DNA from: Pannonibacter carbonis | GTDB lineage: Bacteria > Pseudomonadota > Alphaproteobacteria > Rhizobiales > Stappiaceae | DNA: 64,000 bases | Direction: 5' to 3' | NCBI RefSeq assembly: GCF_003012935.1 | Contig: NZ_PUDR01000006.1 | Span: forward strand, 186,001-250,000 | In this document: positions 48,737 through 57,501 of the stretch, in pieces | Position numbering within the stretch: position 1 is the first letter of the stretch | How the letters are laid out: the number at the start of each line of letters is the position of its first letter | Notes under the pieces: generated by a model | What the model was told of the DNA's origin: nothing | What the model saw: only the letters and a program-made list of their open reading frames with translations | The model's database searches: none | Made by a program: the position numbers and the translations under genes

Positions 48737-51061
48737 TCAGGGGCCTGGGAACACGAAGGCCGTCCCGAGCCTGGCCGCCATATCCGACGGCGCCATCGGC
48801 CGTGCGATCAGGAAGCCCTGGGCTTCGTTGCAGCCTGCCTGACGCAGGAACGCCAGTTGCTCCGGTGTTTCCACCCCTTCGGCAATCACCCGCAGATGCA
48901 GTTTGTGCCCGAGCGAGACGATGGCCTCGGCAATGCCACGTCCGCTGCTGTCCTCGGCGACATCGCGAACAAAAGCCTGGTCGATCTTCAGGCGCGAGAC
49001 GGGGAAGGATCGCAGCGCACTCAGACTGGAATAGCCGGTGCCAAAGTCATCAATCGCAAAGCGAACGCCGATGCTGCACAGGTCGTTCATTGTCGCGATT
49101 GCCTGCTCGACGTTGCGCATCAGCATGCTTTCCGTCAGTTCCAGTTCCAGCGCATGGGGGTCAAGGCCGGTGCGATTGAGGATGCCCTTCACCTGCTCTG
49201 CCCAACCGCGCTGTGCGAACTGGCGGGCAGAGACATTCACGCTCATGGTCACGGGCGGCAGCCCCTGGAGTTTCCAGGCCTGCGCCTGCCGGCAGGCCAT
49301 CTTCAACACCTGCTTGCCGAGCGCGTTGATCAGGCCCCCCTCTTCCGCGACAGGGATAAACAGGTCCGGCGCCAGCAGGCCGCGATCGGGATGCTGCCAG
49401 CGCACCAGGGCCTCGACGCCACAGATCTCCCCGGTCTCCAGATCGATCTGGGGCTGATAGTGCAGTACGAACTCACGCCGGGCGAGACCGGCCCGGATCT
49501 CCTCCAGCAGGACGAGATTGGGCGCGCTCTCGTCGGCGCGAAGCGGGCTGTAGATTTCAAAGGTGTTTCGGCCGGCTTGCTTGGCGCCATACATGGCCGC
49601 ATCCGCGTGAACCAGCAGCGTATCCGCATCCTCGCCATTCTGCGGATAGATGGAGATGCCCATGCTGCAGGTGACGTGAAAGGCCTGGCCGAGAACTTCA
49701 ACCGGTTCCGAGATTGCAGCCCTGAGACGGACAAGCAAAGACTGCAGGTTTGCCGGTTCTGCCGCCTCCCCGGTCAACAGCAGCACGAACTCATCTCCGC
49801 CAAGACGCAGCACCACATCACTTGCCCGCAGATGTGCCTTCATCCGCTCTGCGGCAATGACCAGGAGCTGGTCTCCGGCGGCATGGCCAAAGCTGTCATT
49901 CACTGCCTTGAAATGGTCGATGTCGAGAAAGACGACGGCAACGCGCGGGGTCTGGGGCGTTACGAGGCGAATCGCCTTATCCAGGCACTTGGCCAGCTGG
50001 CTGCGATTCGGAAGTCCGGTCAGAGGGTCATGGTGTGCGAGGAAGCGGATCTGCTCTTCGGCCTGCTTGCGCTCGATCGCGATGGCCGCAATGCGTGCCG
50101 TGTCATTGATGAGGCGCAATTCCGCGGGATCCGGCGCCTTCGGAGCACGGGAATAGATCGCAAAGGTTCCCAGCACCTTGCCGGCCAGTGACTTGATCGG
50201 CGTCGACCAGCAGGCGCGAACTCCGCCCAACTCGGCCAGCGCATGAAAATCTGCCCAAAGCGGATCAGTGAAAATGTCGGAAACGATCACCTGTTCGCGC
50301 CGATAGGCCGCCGTGCCGCAGGATCCGACGCATGGCCCGATTTCGATACCGTCGACGAGCCGGGTGTACTCGGGATTGAGGCTCGGGGCTGCCCCGTGGC
50401 GCAGGTGAACCCCATCCTCATCCAGCAGCAAGATCGACCCGAGCAGTCCGTCGAGTTGATCCTCGAGGAGACGCACCAGGCAATCCAGCACCTCAGACAG
50501 GGGAGCGCTGGAGGAAATCATCTCCAGTACCTGAGCCTGACCGTCGCGCAGCCGGTCGGCCTTCTTTCGTTCAGTAATGTCGCGGGAAATGCCGAAAACG
50601 CCGATCAGTTCGCCTGTGGAGCCGCGCAACGGAAACTTCGACGAGGCAAGCCAGCGCTTGCTGCCATTGGGCAGGACGACAAACTCCTCCTGGTCGATAA
50701 TGGGCTTGTCGGTCCGCATCACCTGCTTGGCATCGCGGTAGAACGTCATGGCAATCGGAAAGGGATACAGTTCAAGGTCCGTGCGTCCGATCAGGTCTTC
50801 CGCACTCTCGAAGCCAAGATCGCTTGCCATGGCACGGTTCGCCATGATGAAACGACAGTTCGTATCCTTGACGAACATGTAGTCGGACACCTGGTCGACC
50901 ATCGTGCGAAGCCATGTCTTTTCTTCGCGTAGGACGCGCAGAAATGACGCTTCGTTTGCATCAGCCTCAGCCTGCACTGTGGTTCCCGCGGAGCCCGCAG
51001 GTGATCCGCGATCGTCGTCTTCGACGATATCGTCTCCATAGGGTGTCAAGCGAGCAGCCAT
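48737..51061 (-). CDS. PAS-GAF-GGDEF-EAL cyclic-di-GMP signalling protein
   Basis: 774 residues without membrane segments. A PAS domain covers about 45-165 ([26 protein letters not shown] ... [14 protein letters not shown]). A GAF domain covers about 175-325, with Cys residues in [18 protein letters not shown] covers about 340-500 ([11 protein letters not shown]-like start [11 protein letters not shown], signature [10 protein letters not shown]). EAL covers about 515-765 ([35 protein letters not shown]). Both catalytic signatures are intact, so it could make or break c-di-GMP, with the sensor domains setting the balance. It starts at ATG 51061. No partner gene lies beside it. Confidence 0.94.
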   Translation of the reverse strand: MAARLTPYGDDIVEDDDRGSPAGSAGTTVQAEADANEASFLRVLREEKTWLRTMVDQVSDYMFVKDTNCRFIMANRAMASDLGFESAEDLIGRTDLELYPFPIAMTFYRDAKQVMRTDKPIIDQEEFVVLPNGSKRWLASSKFPLRGSTGELIGVFGISRDITERKKADRLRDGQAQVLEMISSSAPLSEVLDCLVRLLEDQLDGLLGSILLLDEDGVHLRHGAAPSLNPEYTRLVDGIEIGPCVGSCGTAAYRREQVIVSDIFTDPLWADFHALAELGGVRACWSTPIKSLAGKVLGTFAIYSRAPKAPDPAELRLINDTARIAAIAIERKQAEEQIRFLAHHDPLTGLPNRSQLAKCLDKAIRLVTPQTPRVAVVFLDIDHFKAVNDSFGHAAGDQLLVIAAERMKAHLRASDVVLRLGGDEFVLLLTGEAAEPANLQSLLVRLRAAISEPVEVLGQAFHVTCSMGISIYPQNGEDADTLLVHADAAMYGAKQAGRNTFEIYSPLRADESAPNLVLLEEIRAGLARREFVLHYQPQIDLETGEICGVEALVRWQHPDRGLLAPDLFIPVAEEGGLINALGKQVLKMACRQAQAWKLQGLPPVTMSVNVSARQFAQRGWAEQVKGILNRTGLDPHALELELTESMLMRNVEQAIATMNDLCSIGVRFAIDDFGTGYSSLSALRSFPVSRLKIDQAFVRDVAEDSSGRGIAEAIVSLGHKLHLRVIAEGVETPEQLAFLRQAGCNEAQGFLIARPMAPSDMAARLGTAFVFPGP

Positions 51062-51369
51062 TCAACGGCCCCTGTAATAACTTTCGGGTTTTTCCTCATT
51101 CAATCCAGACTTGCCAAATGAAACATAATTTCACGTTAAATCAAAGTTCGAAGCCCGTTTGCTTTGGATCTTATAGATAATATTTCTTAGCATTTCGGTC
51201 GCAATTTCCTCCATCTGCGTAAGCAACTGATCCCACGTCAGTTTCGTTGCAACGCAAGGCATGTCGCTTTGAAGCAAGATCGACCCGCTTGCAGTCTCCT
51301 CATCCCGGCGCGGATCAGCTAGACAAGAGCAAAGACCCTCGATCAGGGTCAGGGAGGATCATTTTCATC
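51062..51369. other. 308-bp gap between the GGDEF/EAL gene and cobC
   Basis: Divergent promoter region, AT-rich around 51075-51200. I looked for cobalamin-riboswitch hallmarks before cobC and saw none. A short TCATCCCGGCGCGGATC (about 51300) resembles one arm of the palindromic repeat family, but no second arm follows. No gene is visible. Confidence 0.45.
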
Positions 51370-52371
51370 ATGCGGCATGGCGGCGATCTGGCGGAAGCCC
51401 GCGCAATTCATGGCGGCGAACGCCACGGCTGGCTTGATCTGTCGACGGGCATCAACCCGAATGCCTGGCCGGTCCCTGCACAACTGGAGCGCCGGTTCTG
51501 GACAGACCTGCCATCATCGGCGGATCTCGCCGACCTTTTGGCCGCAGCAAGGCTTGCCTATGCGGCGCCGTCTCATCTAGGACTGACTGCCGCTCCAGGC
51601 ACCCAGGCGATCCTGCCGCTATTACCCCGGCTGGCACCGGACGGACCTGTCGCCATCGTCAGTCCGACTTACTCCAGCCACGCAGACGCCTGGCGGCGCG
51701 CTGGACGAGACGTCCGGGAGATCCCGTCCGCCTATGATGCGCCACCGGACGCGAAGGTCCTGGTGCTGGTCAATCCGAACAATCCCGATGGCCGCCTGCT
51801 CGCGCCTTCGGCCCTGCTCCATCTTGCCCGCGAGATGCAGGCGCGCGGCGGCCTTGTCGTGGTGGACGAGGCCTTTGCCGATGTCGTTCCCGGCCTCAGC
51901 GTCCTGCCGCATCTGACCGACGAGCCGATCCTGGTGCTGCGGTCCTTCGGCAAGTTTTTCGGCCTTGCCGGGGTGCGACTTGGATTTCTATGCGGTGAGG
52001 CTGACCTGTGCGAAACGGCAAGCCAGATGCTGGAAAGCTGGGCAGTCAGCGGGCCGGCGCTGGCAGTGGGTCAGGCGGCCCTGTCGGACCTTGCCTGGCA
52101 GGACGCCATGCGGCGACAACTCGCCGACGAGATGGCCGACCTGACGCTCGCCCTGTCGATGGCCGGTCTCACCGTGTTCGGCGGAACTGCCCTCTATGCC
52201 CTTGCCGGCTTGCGCAAGGCCGAGGCGATGCATTCAGCCCTGGCCCGCCGCCACATCTGGACCCGGCGCTTCGATAATTCCCCGACCTGGCTGCGCTTCG
52301 GGTTGCCGGGCAGCCCCGCTGCACTGGCTCGGTTGACTGCAGCTCTGGCCGACGCCGTGAACGAGATCTGA
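51370..52371 (+). CDS. cobC: Threonine-phosphate decarboxylase (cobalamin aminopropanol arm)
   Basis: A 333-residue PLP enzyme of the class I/II aminotransferase fold. It decarboxylates L-threonine 3-phosphate to (R)-1-aminopropan-2-yl phosphate for cobalamin. Signatures are GWLDLSTGINPNAWP, LVNPNNPDGRLL, VVDEAFADV and the cofactor lysine in SFGKFFGLAGVRLGF. In alphaproteobacterial naming it is cobC (CobD of Salmonella). ATG 51370 is used, but the good GGGAGG lies 12 bp away, rather far. In-frame ATC/ATT codons are closer, so the start deserves caution. cobD follows after 3 bp. Confidence 0.93.
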   Translation: MRHGGDLAEARAIHGGERHGWLDLSTGINPNAWPVPAQLERRFWTDLPSSADLADLLAAARLAYAAPSHLGLTAAPGTQAILPLLPRLAPDGPVAIVSPTYSSHADAWRRAGRDVREIPSAYDAPPDAKVLVLVNPNNPDGRLLAPSALLHLAREMQARGGLVVVDEAFADVVPGLSVLPHLTDEPILVLRSFGKFFGLAGVRLGFLCGEADLCETASQMLESWAVSGPALAVGQAALSDLAWQDAMRRQLADEMADLTLALSMAGLTVFGGTALYALAGLRKAEAMHSALARRHIWTRRFDNSPTWLRFGLPGSPAALARLTAALADAVNEI

Positions 52372-52374
52372 CCC

Positions 52375-53349
52375 GTGCTGCTGGATCCCTTGCTGCTTTT
52401 CGTCCTGCTGGCGGCGCTTGCGGTCGATGCCCTTGTCGGCGACCCGGACTGGCTCTGGCGCCGGCTGCCGCATCCGGTGGTCTGGATTGGGAGGCTTATC
52501 TCCTGGCTCGACACCAGCCTGAACCGGCCCAACTGGACCGCTGGCCTGCGCAGGACAGCCGGTGTTGTGGCACTTCTGATTCTGGTCACGTTGGGACTGG
52601 CGCTCGGCTCGATGATCCAGTCCGCACTGCTCTCCATGCCATTCGGCTGGCTTGCCCTTGCCATCTTTGCAAGCATCCTGCTGGCGCAGAACAGCCTTTA
52701 CAGCCACGTCCGCGCGGTCGCTGATGGGCTCGAACGGGAGGGGCTGGCTGGTGGGCGGCGGACCGTTGCCATGATCGTCGGCCGGGATCCGGAGCAACTG
52801 GATACCGCCGGCGTTTCCCGTGCCGCCATCGAATCCTGCGCCGAGAATTTCTCCGACGGCGTTGTTGCCCCCGTCGTCTGGTTTGCCCTCCTCGGCTTGC
52901 CAGGCCTCATCGCCTACAAGGCCGTCAACACCGCCGATTCCATGATCGGCCACAAGACCGAGCGGCATCAGGCCTTCGGCTGGGCCTCCGCCCGCTTCGA
53001 CGACCTCATAAACCTGCCGGCCTCGCGCCTGTCTGCCATTTTCATAGCGCTGGCAGCGCCGCTCGCGGGCGGCTCGAGCGCACGTGCCCTCGCGTGTGTT
53101 GCCCGCGATGCCGGTCAGCATCGCTCCCCCAACGCCGGCTGGCCGGAAGCGGCCATGGCCGGGGCGCTGGGCATTGCCCTTGCTGGCCCCCGCGCCTATG
53201 CCACCTACAGGGTCGAGGATCCCTTCATGAACCCGACCGGCAACAAGGCGATCGGCGCAGGGGAAATTCGGCGCGCGCTTCGGGTGCTTGCAGGGGCTTG
53301 CGTCATCGAGGCAATGCTGGTTCTGATACTCGCCTTGGTGCTTTTCTGA
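52375..53349 (+). CDS. cobD: Adenosylcobinamide-phosphate synthase (CbiB/CobD)
   Basis: A 324-residue inner-membrane protein that joins the aminopropanol arm to adenosylcobyric acid, acting right after CobQ and CobC. There are several membrane segments (LLLFVLLAALAVDALV; AGVVALLILVTLGLALGSMI; ALAGACVIEAMLVLILALVLF). The CbiB blocks GDPDWLWRRLPHPVVWIGRLI, ESCAENFSDGVVAPVVWF and YKAVNTADSMIGHKTERH are present. GTG 52375 follows the cobC stop by three bases, so the two are translationally coupled. Confidence 0.95.
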   Translation: MLLDPLLLFVLLAALAVDALVGDPDWLWRRLPHPVVWIGRLISWLDTSLNRPNWTAGLRRTAGVVALLILVTLGLALGSMIQSALLSMPFGWLALAIFASILLAQNSLYSHVRAVADGLEREGLAGGRRTVAMIVGRDPEQLDTAGVSRAAIESCAENFSDGVVAPVVWFALLGLPGLIAYKAVNTADSMIGHKTERHQAFGWASARFDDLINLPASRLSAIFIALAAPLAGGSSARALACVARDAGQHRSPNAGWPEAAMAGALGIALAGPRAYATYRVEDPFMNPTGNKAIGAGEIRRALRVLAGACVIEAMLVLILALVLF

Positions 53350-53387
53350 AGGGCTGTCCCTTCGCTCCTCTCACCTGCGACCCGTCC

Positions 53388-53993
53388 ATGCTCCCCTTCT
53401 CTGCAGCCGCTGAAACGAACAAGACGCCGATCCTCACCATTCTCAAGAATGCCTTCGCCGATGTGGCCCGGGTGCTGGAAATCGCCAGCGGCACCGGCCA
53501 GCATGCGGTGCATTTCGCCAGCAACCTGCCGCATCTGACCTGGCAGCCGAGCGACATTCCCGAGCATCTGGCCGGCCTCGAACAGCGGATCATCGAGACC
53601 GATCTCGACAACCTGTTCGAGCCCATCGGCCTCGACGTGCGCGACCTGCCCTGGCCGACGCCCGACCGGGACGCCGACGATGCCTTCGACGGCATCTTTA
53701 CCGCAAACAGCCTGCACATCATGAGTTGGGCCGGTGTGGAGGCCTTCTTCGCCGGCGTGGATGAAACGCTCGCACCGGGCGGCACGCTCGCCATCTATGG
53801 CGCGATGAAATATGGCGGCGCCTTCACCACGCCGAGCAACGAGGCTTTCGACCAGAGCCTGCGCAAGAAGGATCCGGAGAGCGGCCTGCGCGACTTCGAG
53901 GCCATCGACGCGCTCGCCCGCGGCATCGGCCTGACGCTGGTTGCCGATCATGCCATGCCGGCGAACAACCAGTTGCTGGTGTACCGGCGCTGA
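53388..53993 (+). CDS. DUF938 family SAM-dependent methyltransferase-like protein
   Basis: A 201-residue protein of DUF938. A class I methyltransferase motif I is visible (VLEIASGTGQHAVHFAS, about residue 27), with later acidic and hydrophobic strands (DGIFTANSLHIMSW; LAPGGTLAIYGAMKYGG). The substrate is unknown. It follows cobD by 38 bp on plus, so it may be cotranscribed with cobC-cobD, but a cobalamin role is not established. Its TGA stop directly abuts the stop of the convergent membrane gene, sharing the palindrome TGATCA. Confidence 0.9.
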   Translation: MLPFSAAAETNKTPILTILKNAFADVARVLEIASGTGQHAVHFASNLPHLTWQPSDIPEHLAGLEQRIIETDLDNLFEPIGLDVRDLPWPTPDRDADDAFDGIFTANSLHIMSWAGVEAFFAGVDETLAPGGTLAIYGAMKYGGAFTTPSNEAFDQSLRKKDPESGLRDFEAIDALARGIGLTLVADHAMPANNQLLVYRR

Positions 53994-54563
53994 TCAGTTG
54001 GTTCCGGACGGATCGATATCCTTTACGTCCATCCCGGGACCGGCTGCAAACAACCGCAACTGGTCGATGCCCTTGGAGAGCGCTCCAGAACACGCAATCA
54101 GGATCAAGGAACAGATCACTGTTCCTGCATCCGCATAGACATCGATCATGACTTGGGGCGCCGGGCTGTAGAAACTATCAGAAGCCTCCCGCATCGTTCG
54201 GTCTAGAACGAAGGCGCTGACCAGATCGAGCATGGCGGAAAAACAGAAGTAAACGCCAATCAGGGCAATTCCAGCCGCCTGCCAGCGCTGGACGACATCG
54301 CCGCTATCCGATGCTTGTCCATGTGTCGTTAGTCCGACCAGAATGACCCTCGGGTAACAGAACAGAACCACTGCAATTGCCATGTTCAGGCATAGCAGCG
54401 AGAGATCCAGCCAGTTGGTTGCCAGATCATTGGTTTGATACTGGTAGAATGTCATGGGCAGGTAGCGCGCTTCCCAGAGGAACATGTAGACGGAGAAGAC
54501 ACGCACGATCACGATGTAAAATGTAGAGTTCATTGCAGGATGATCCGTGGATTGCTGTGTCAC
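53994..54563 (-). CDS. Four-helix membrane protein of unknown function, paralogue 1
   Basis: 189 residues from GTG 54563, which has AGGACGGATA just upstream. ATG 54533 would give 179 residues and an N-terminus aligning better with paralogue 2. Four hydrophobic segments (about 13-30, 50-72, 90-115, 140-162) are separated by short polar loops. It is recognisably related to the protein at 54777-55268: IVRVFSVY versus IVRLFSAY at the start, VLFCYPRVIL versus AVFIAFPHLAL, and a matching third helix after Q..G. I do not recognise the family. It lies at the end of the minus-strand cobalamin cluster. An inverted repeat CCTAAGC/GCTTAGG (54571-54598) precedes it. Confidence 0.72.
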   Translation of the reverse strand: MTQQSTDHPAMNSTFYIVIVRVFSVYMFLWEARYLPMTFYQYQTNDLATNWLDLSLLCLNMAIAVVLFCYPRVILVGLTTHGQASDSGDVVQRWQAAGIALIGVYFCFSAMLDLVSAFVLDRTMREASDSFYSPAPQVMIDVYADAGTVICSLILIACSGALSKGIDQLRLFAAGPGMDVKDIDPSGTN

Positions 54564-54698
54564 TATCCGTCCTAAGCGAGGGCGAAAGACGGCTTAGGGG
54601 ATTTTCCGCTGGCCAGATGCGGTTGGCGCGATTGGTGAGGCCGAAACCATGCGCGGCTTCGTTCTGTAACTTTATCTTGCAGCATTCGACCGACACAA

Positions 54699-54773
54699 TC
54701 AACGCGAACGGCTGGCAGCGATCGCCAGCAGCGTTTCAACATCCAGCACCACCTCCAGATGCCGGGCCAAGTC
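54699..54773 (-). pseudogene. Displaced remnant of the cobQ 3' end
   Basis: Bases 54714-54773 match 55302-55361, the last coding bases of cobQ, at 55 of 60 positions with no gap, offset exactly 588 bp. Read in the cobQ frame it gives [20 protein letters not shown] then SRSR and a stop at 54699. The intact cobQ ends ...[23 protein letters not shown]. It has no start and no upstream part, so it is a fragment, not a gene. It directly abuts the stop codon of the membrane gene at 54777. Confidence 0.85.
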
Positions 54774-54776
54774 ATG

Positions 54777-55268
54777 TTACCTTCGCATGCGGATCAGTAG
54801 CCGCGAGACGGATCCCGGGCCGGTCATCAGCAGCAGCCCGATCAGCAGCATGACAACGTCTGAAATGCATTGCGGGAACAGATCGAACAGAAACTTCGTC
54901 AATCTCGGAGCCCCAGGATTGCTCAGCTCAAAGCCGAAATAGGACGTGATCGCGATGATCAACGCCTTTGCAGAGTTCAAGAACAGGAACAGTCCAACCA
55001 GCGATACGCCGACGACCTGCAGCTGATCACCTGCGTTGGACCCTGCCGACTTCTCGTCGCGCGGGAAATCAATGCTCCGCAATGCAAGGTGCGGAAAGGC
55101 AATAAACACCGCACAAACAAAAATCACAGACAAAAGCGCGATCAGCTGGGCTGCCTTCACTACGTCCAGCCCATCCCACGTGAACGTGAAGAGGTATGGC
55201 AAGAACACAAGACAACTGTTGAGAATGTAAGCTGAAAAAAGTCGAACGATAAGCAAGGCCCACGCCAT
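54777..55268 (-). CDS. Four-helix membrane protein of unknown function, paralogue 2
   Basis: 163 residues from ATG 55268, with GAAAGAGA as ribosome-binding site. Four hydrophobic segments lie at about 2-28, 38-60, 85-110 and 128-152. It is a diverged paralogue of the next gene (53994-54563): similar length, helix spacing and scattered identities. It lies 24 bp after the cobQ stop and right before the displaced cobQ fragment, so it is enclosed by two copies of the cobQ 3' end. The family is not recognised. Codon use and the loops look less GC-rich than the cob genes, hinting at later arrival. Confidence 0.72.
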   Translation of the reverse strand: MAWALLIVRLFSAYILNSCLVFLPYLFTFTWDGLDVVKAAQLIALLSVIFVCAVFIAFPHLALRSIDFPRDEKSAGSNAGDQLQVVGVSLVGLFLFLNSAKALIIAITSYFGFELSNPGAPRLTKFLFDLFPQCISDVVMLLIGLLLMTGPGSVSRLLIRMRR

Positions 55269-55292
55269 AGAATCTCTTTCACTTTCTGAACG

Positions 55293-56792
55293 TCAGCTTC
55301 GGGCAGCGATCGCCAGCAGCGTTTCAACATTCAGCACCGCCTCCAGATGCCGGGACAGATCGTCCATAATCGCGTCGATCCGCTTGTTGTAGGCAAGATC
55401 CGACACGGCGCCAAAGCCCGACAGGAAGGCCGTGCGGTACGCGTCGTCCGTGAAAAGGCCGTGAAGATAGGTCCCTGTGACCCGCCCGTCGGTTGACGAT
55501 GCGCCGTCCACTCTGGGGGCTGCACCTTGCCCGTCGAGGCGGAACACCGGGCGAGCACAGTCCGCGCCCGTGGTGCGGCCGATGTGGATCTCGTAACCGC
55601 TGACGCTTGCCCCGCTTGCCAGATGCGTGCCCGTTGCCTTGACCAGCGACTTGTCAGCCGTCAGCACCGTCTCGACATCAAGGTATCCCAGCCCCTCGAC
55701 AGTCCCGGCCCTGCCCTCGATCCCCGCGGGATCAGAAATGGTTCGCCCGAGCATCTGGTAGCCGCCGCAGATCCCGAGCACGTGACCGCCGCGCCGGTGA
55801 TGCGCCTTCAGGTCGATATCCCAGCCCTGCGCCCGGAAGAACTCCAAATCACCGATGGTCGACTTGGACCCCGGCAGCAGGACCAGATCCGCATCCAGAG
55901 GAAGCGGCGACCCGGGAGGAACCAGTTCCAGCGTGACATCAGGCTCCAGCCGCAAAGGGTCGAGATCATCGAAATTGGCGATCCTGGAGATGATGGGGAC
56001 GACGACCTTGATCGGGCCATTGCCTTCCCCTCGCGCCAGATCCAGCGCATCCTCCGCCGGCAGCTTGCCTGCGTCCGCAAACCACGGCACGACACCAAGC
56101 CCCGTCCAGCCCGTACGCGTCACGATTTCCTGCATTCCCGCGTCGAACAGCGAGGGATCACCGCGAAACCGGTTGATGAAAAACGCCTTGATCCGCGCCC
56201 GCTCGGCCGCCTCCAGTACCGCGTGGGTGCCGACCACCGAGGCGATGACGCCGCCCCGGTCGATGTCGCCGCACAGGATCACGGGCAGGTCGGCCGCCTC
56301 GGCGAAACCCATGTTGGCGATATCGCCGGCCCGCAGGTTGATTTCGGCCGGGCTGCCGGCGCCTTCGACGATCACCAGATCCGCTGTTGCGGCAAGATGT
56401 GAAAAACTCTCCAGAACTTTCGGCAGAAGCTCGGCCTTGCGGGTGCCGTACTCCCGCGCGCGCATCGTTCCGAAGCGCTTGCCCTGCACGATCACCTGCG
56501 CCCCCGTATCGGTTTCCGGCTTCAGCAGCACCGGGTTCATGTGCACGCTCAAGGGCCTGCGGCACGCCATCGCCTGCAGGGCCTGAGCCCGGCCGATCTC
56601 GCCGCCATCGGCAGTGACAGCGGCGTTGTTCGACATGTTCTGCGGCTTGAACGGAGCCACAGCCATGCCCCGGTTGGCAAACAACCGGCACAGGCCTGCC
56701 ACGATCAGGCTCTTGCCGACATTCGAGCCTGTGCCCTGGATCATCAGGGCCGGTGTGCGGGATCGCTGGTCAACCACGGGCACTGTCTCCAA
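55293..56792 (-). CDS. cobQ: Cobyric acid synthase
   Basis: A 499-residue ATP-dependent amidotransferase that amidates four side chains of adenosylcobyrinic acid a,c-diamide. The N-terminal P-loop-like synthetase domain begins [22 protein letters not shown]. The C-terminal class I glutaminase-like domain has the nucleophile region [11 protein letters not shown] and later [11 protein letters not shown]. The start is TTG 56792 (METVPVV), with GTG 56783 and 56777 as alternatives. It lies 19 bp after cobO. Its last ~20 codons are duplicated 588 bp downstream. Confidence 0.96.
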   Translation of the reverse strand: METVPVVDQRSRTPALMIQGTGSNVGKSLIVAGLCRLFANRGMAVAPFKPQNMSNNAAVTADGGEIGRAQALQAMACRRPLSVHMNPVLLKPETDTGAQVIVQGKRFGTMRAREYGTRKAELLPKVLESFSHLAATADLVIVEGAGSPAEINLRAGDIANMGFAEAADLPVILCGDIDRGGVIASVVGTHAVLEAAERARIKAFFINRFRGDPSLFDAGMQEIVTRTGWTGLGVVPWFADAGKLPAEDALDLARGEGNGPIKVVVPIISRIANFDDLDPLRLEPDVTLELVPPGSPLPLDADLVLLPGSKSTIGDLEFFRAQGWDIDLKAHHRRGGHVLGICGGYQMLGRTISDPAGIEGRAGTVEGLGYLDVETVLTADKSLVKATGTHLASGASVSGYEIHIGRTTGADCARPVFRLDGQGAAPRVDGASSTDGRVTGTYLHGLFTDDAYRTAFLSGFGAVSDLAYNKRIDAIMDDLSRHLEAVLNVETLLAIAARS

Positions 56793-56811
56793 GCCGGACC
56801 GGGGAACTTCC

Positions 56812-57501
56812 TCAGTACTCGATGCCGGACTGCGGCTTCACGCCGGAGCGGAACGGGTGCTTCACCTGTTCCATCTCGGTGACGAGATCCGCCACCTCGA
56901 TCAGCTCGTCCTTGGCGTTACGGCCGGTGATGACGACATGCACGTCCTCCGGCTTTTCGGTCTTCAGGAACTCCACCACTTCCTCGACCGGAAGATAGTC
57001 GTAGCGCAGCACGATGTTCAGCTCGTCGCAGAGCACCAGGTGATGCTCACCTGAGACGATCAGCTCCTTGGCCGCTTCCCAGGCCTCGCGGGCGGCGGCG
57101 ATGTCGCGCTGCCGGTCCTGGGTCTCCCAGGTGAAGCCCTCGCCCATGCGCCGCACGGTGACGAGGTCGCCGAACCGCTCCAGCGCATGGGTCTCGCCGG
57201 TGTCGAGCCGGCCCTTGACGAACTGCACCACGCCCACCTTGTAGCCATGGCCGAGCGAGCGGAACACCATGCCGAAGCCGGCGGTGGACTTGCCCTTGCC
57301 CTTGCCGGTGTGGACGATGATCAGGCCCTTGGCGATGGTCTTGGTGGCCATGATCTTGTCGCGCGCCGCCTTCTTCTTGCGCATCTTGTCGGCGTGGCGG
57401 GCGTTCAGCTCCTCCTCGGTCATGCTGCGCTCGGCTTCGTCAGACGTCGTTTCGGAGGGCGTCGTTTCGGAGGGCGTCGTGTCGGAAGTCGTATCTGTCA
57501 C
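56812..57501 (-). CDS. cobO: Cob(I)yrinic acid a,c-diamide adenosyltransferase
   Basis: 229 residues. CobO transfers the adenosyl group from ATP to the cobalt of the corrin. It is a P-loop protein with [16 protein letters not shown]. Further blocks are [27 protein letters not shown] and [10 protein letters not shown]. The first ~25 residues are low-complexity (Thr/Ser/Glu), coded by an imperfect tandem 15-bp repeat at about 57440-57485, and may vary between strains. ATG 57501 overlaps the cobN stop by 4 bp, indicating coupling. cobQ follows 19 bp later. Confidence 0.96.
   Translation of the reverse strand: MTDTTSDTTPSETTPSETTSDEAERSMTEEELNARHADKMRKKKAARDKIMATKTIAKGLIIVHTGKGKGKSTAGFGMVFRSLGHGYKVGVVQFVKGRLDTGETHALERFGDLVTVRRMGEGFTWETQDRQRDIAAAREAWEAAKELIVSGEHHLVLCDELNIVLRYDYLPVEEVVEFLKTEKPEDVHVVITGRNAKDELIEVADLVTEMEQVKHPFRSGVKPQSGIEY

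Noticed and set aside
48653-50191. 512-residue plus-strand open frame starting in tRNA-Cys
   Set aside because: It begins inside a tRNA and runs antisense to the GGDEF/EAL gene.
51296-51316. Fifth copy of the palindromic repeat near cobC
   Set aside because: Only one short arm-like stretch (TCATCCCGGCGCGGATC) is present with no inverted partner nearby.
51062-51369. Possible cobalamin riboswitch before cobC
   Set aside because: No B12-box-like conserved core or matching stems could be found by eye.
57430-57490. Short direct repeats in the cobO 5' end as CRISPR or mobile repeat
   Set aside because: They are in-frame 15-bp coding repeats giving a Thr/Ser/Glu linker; no spacers.
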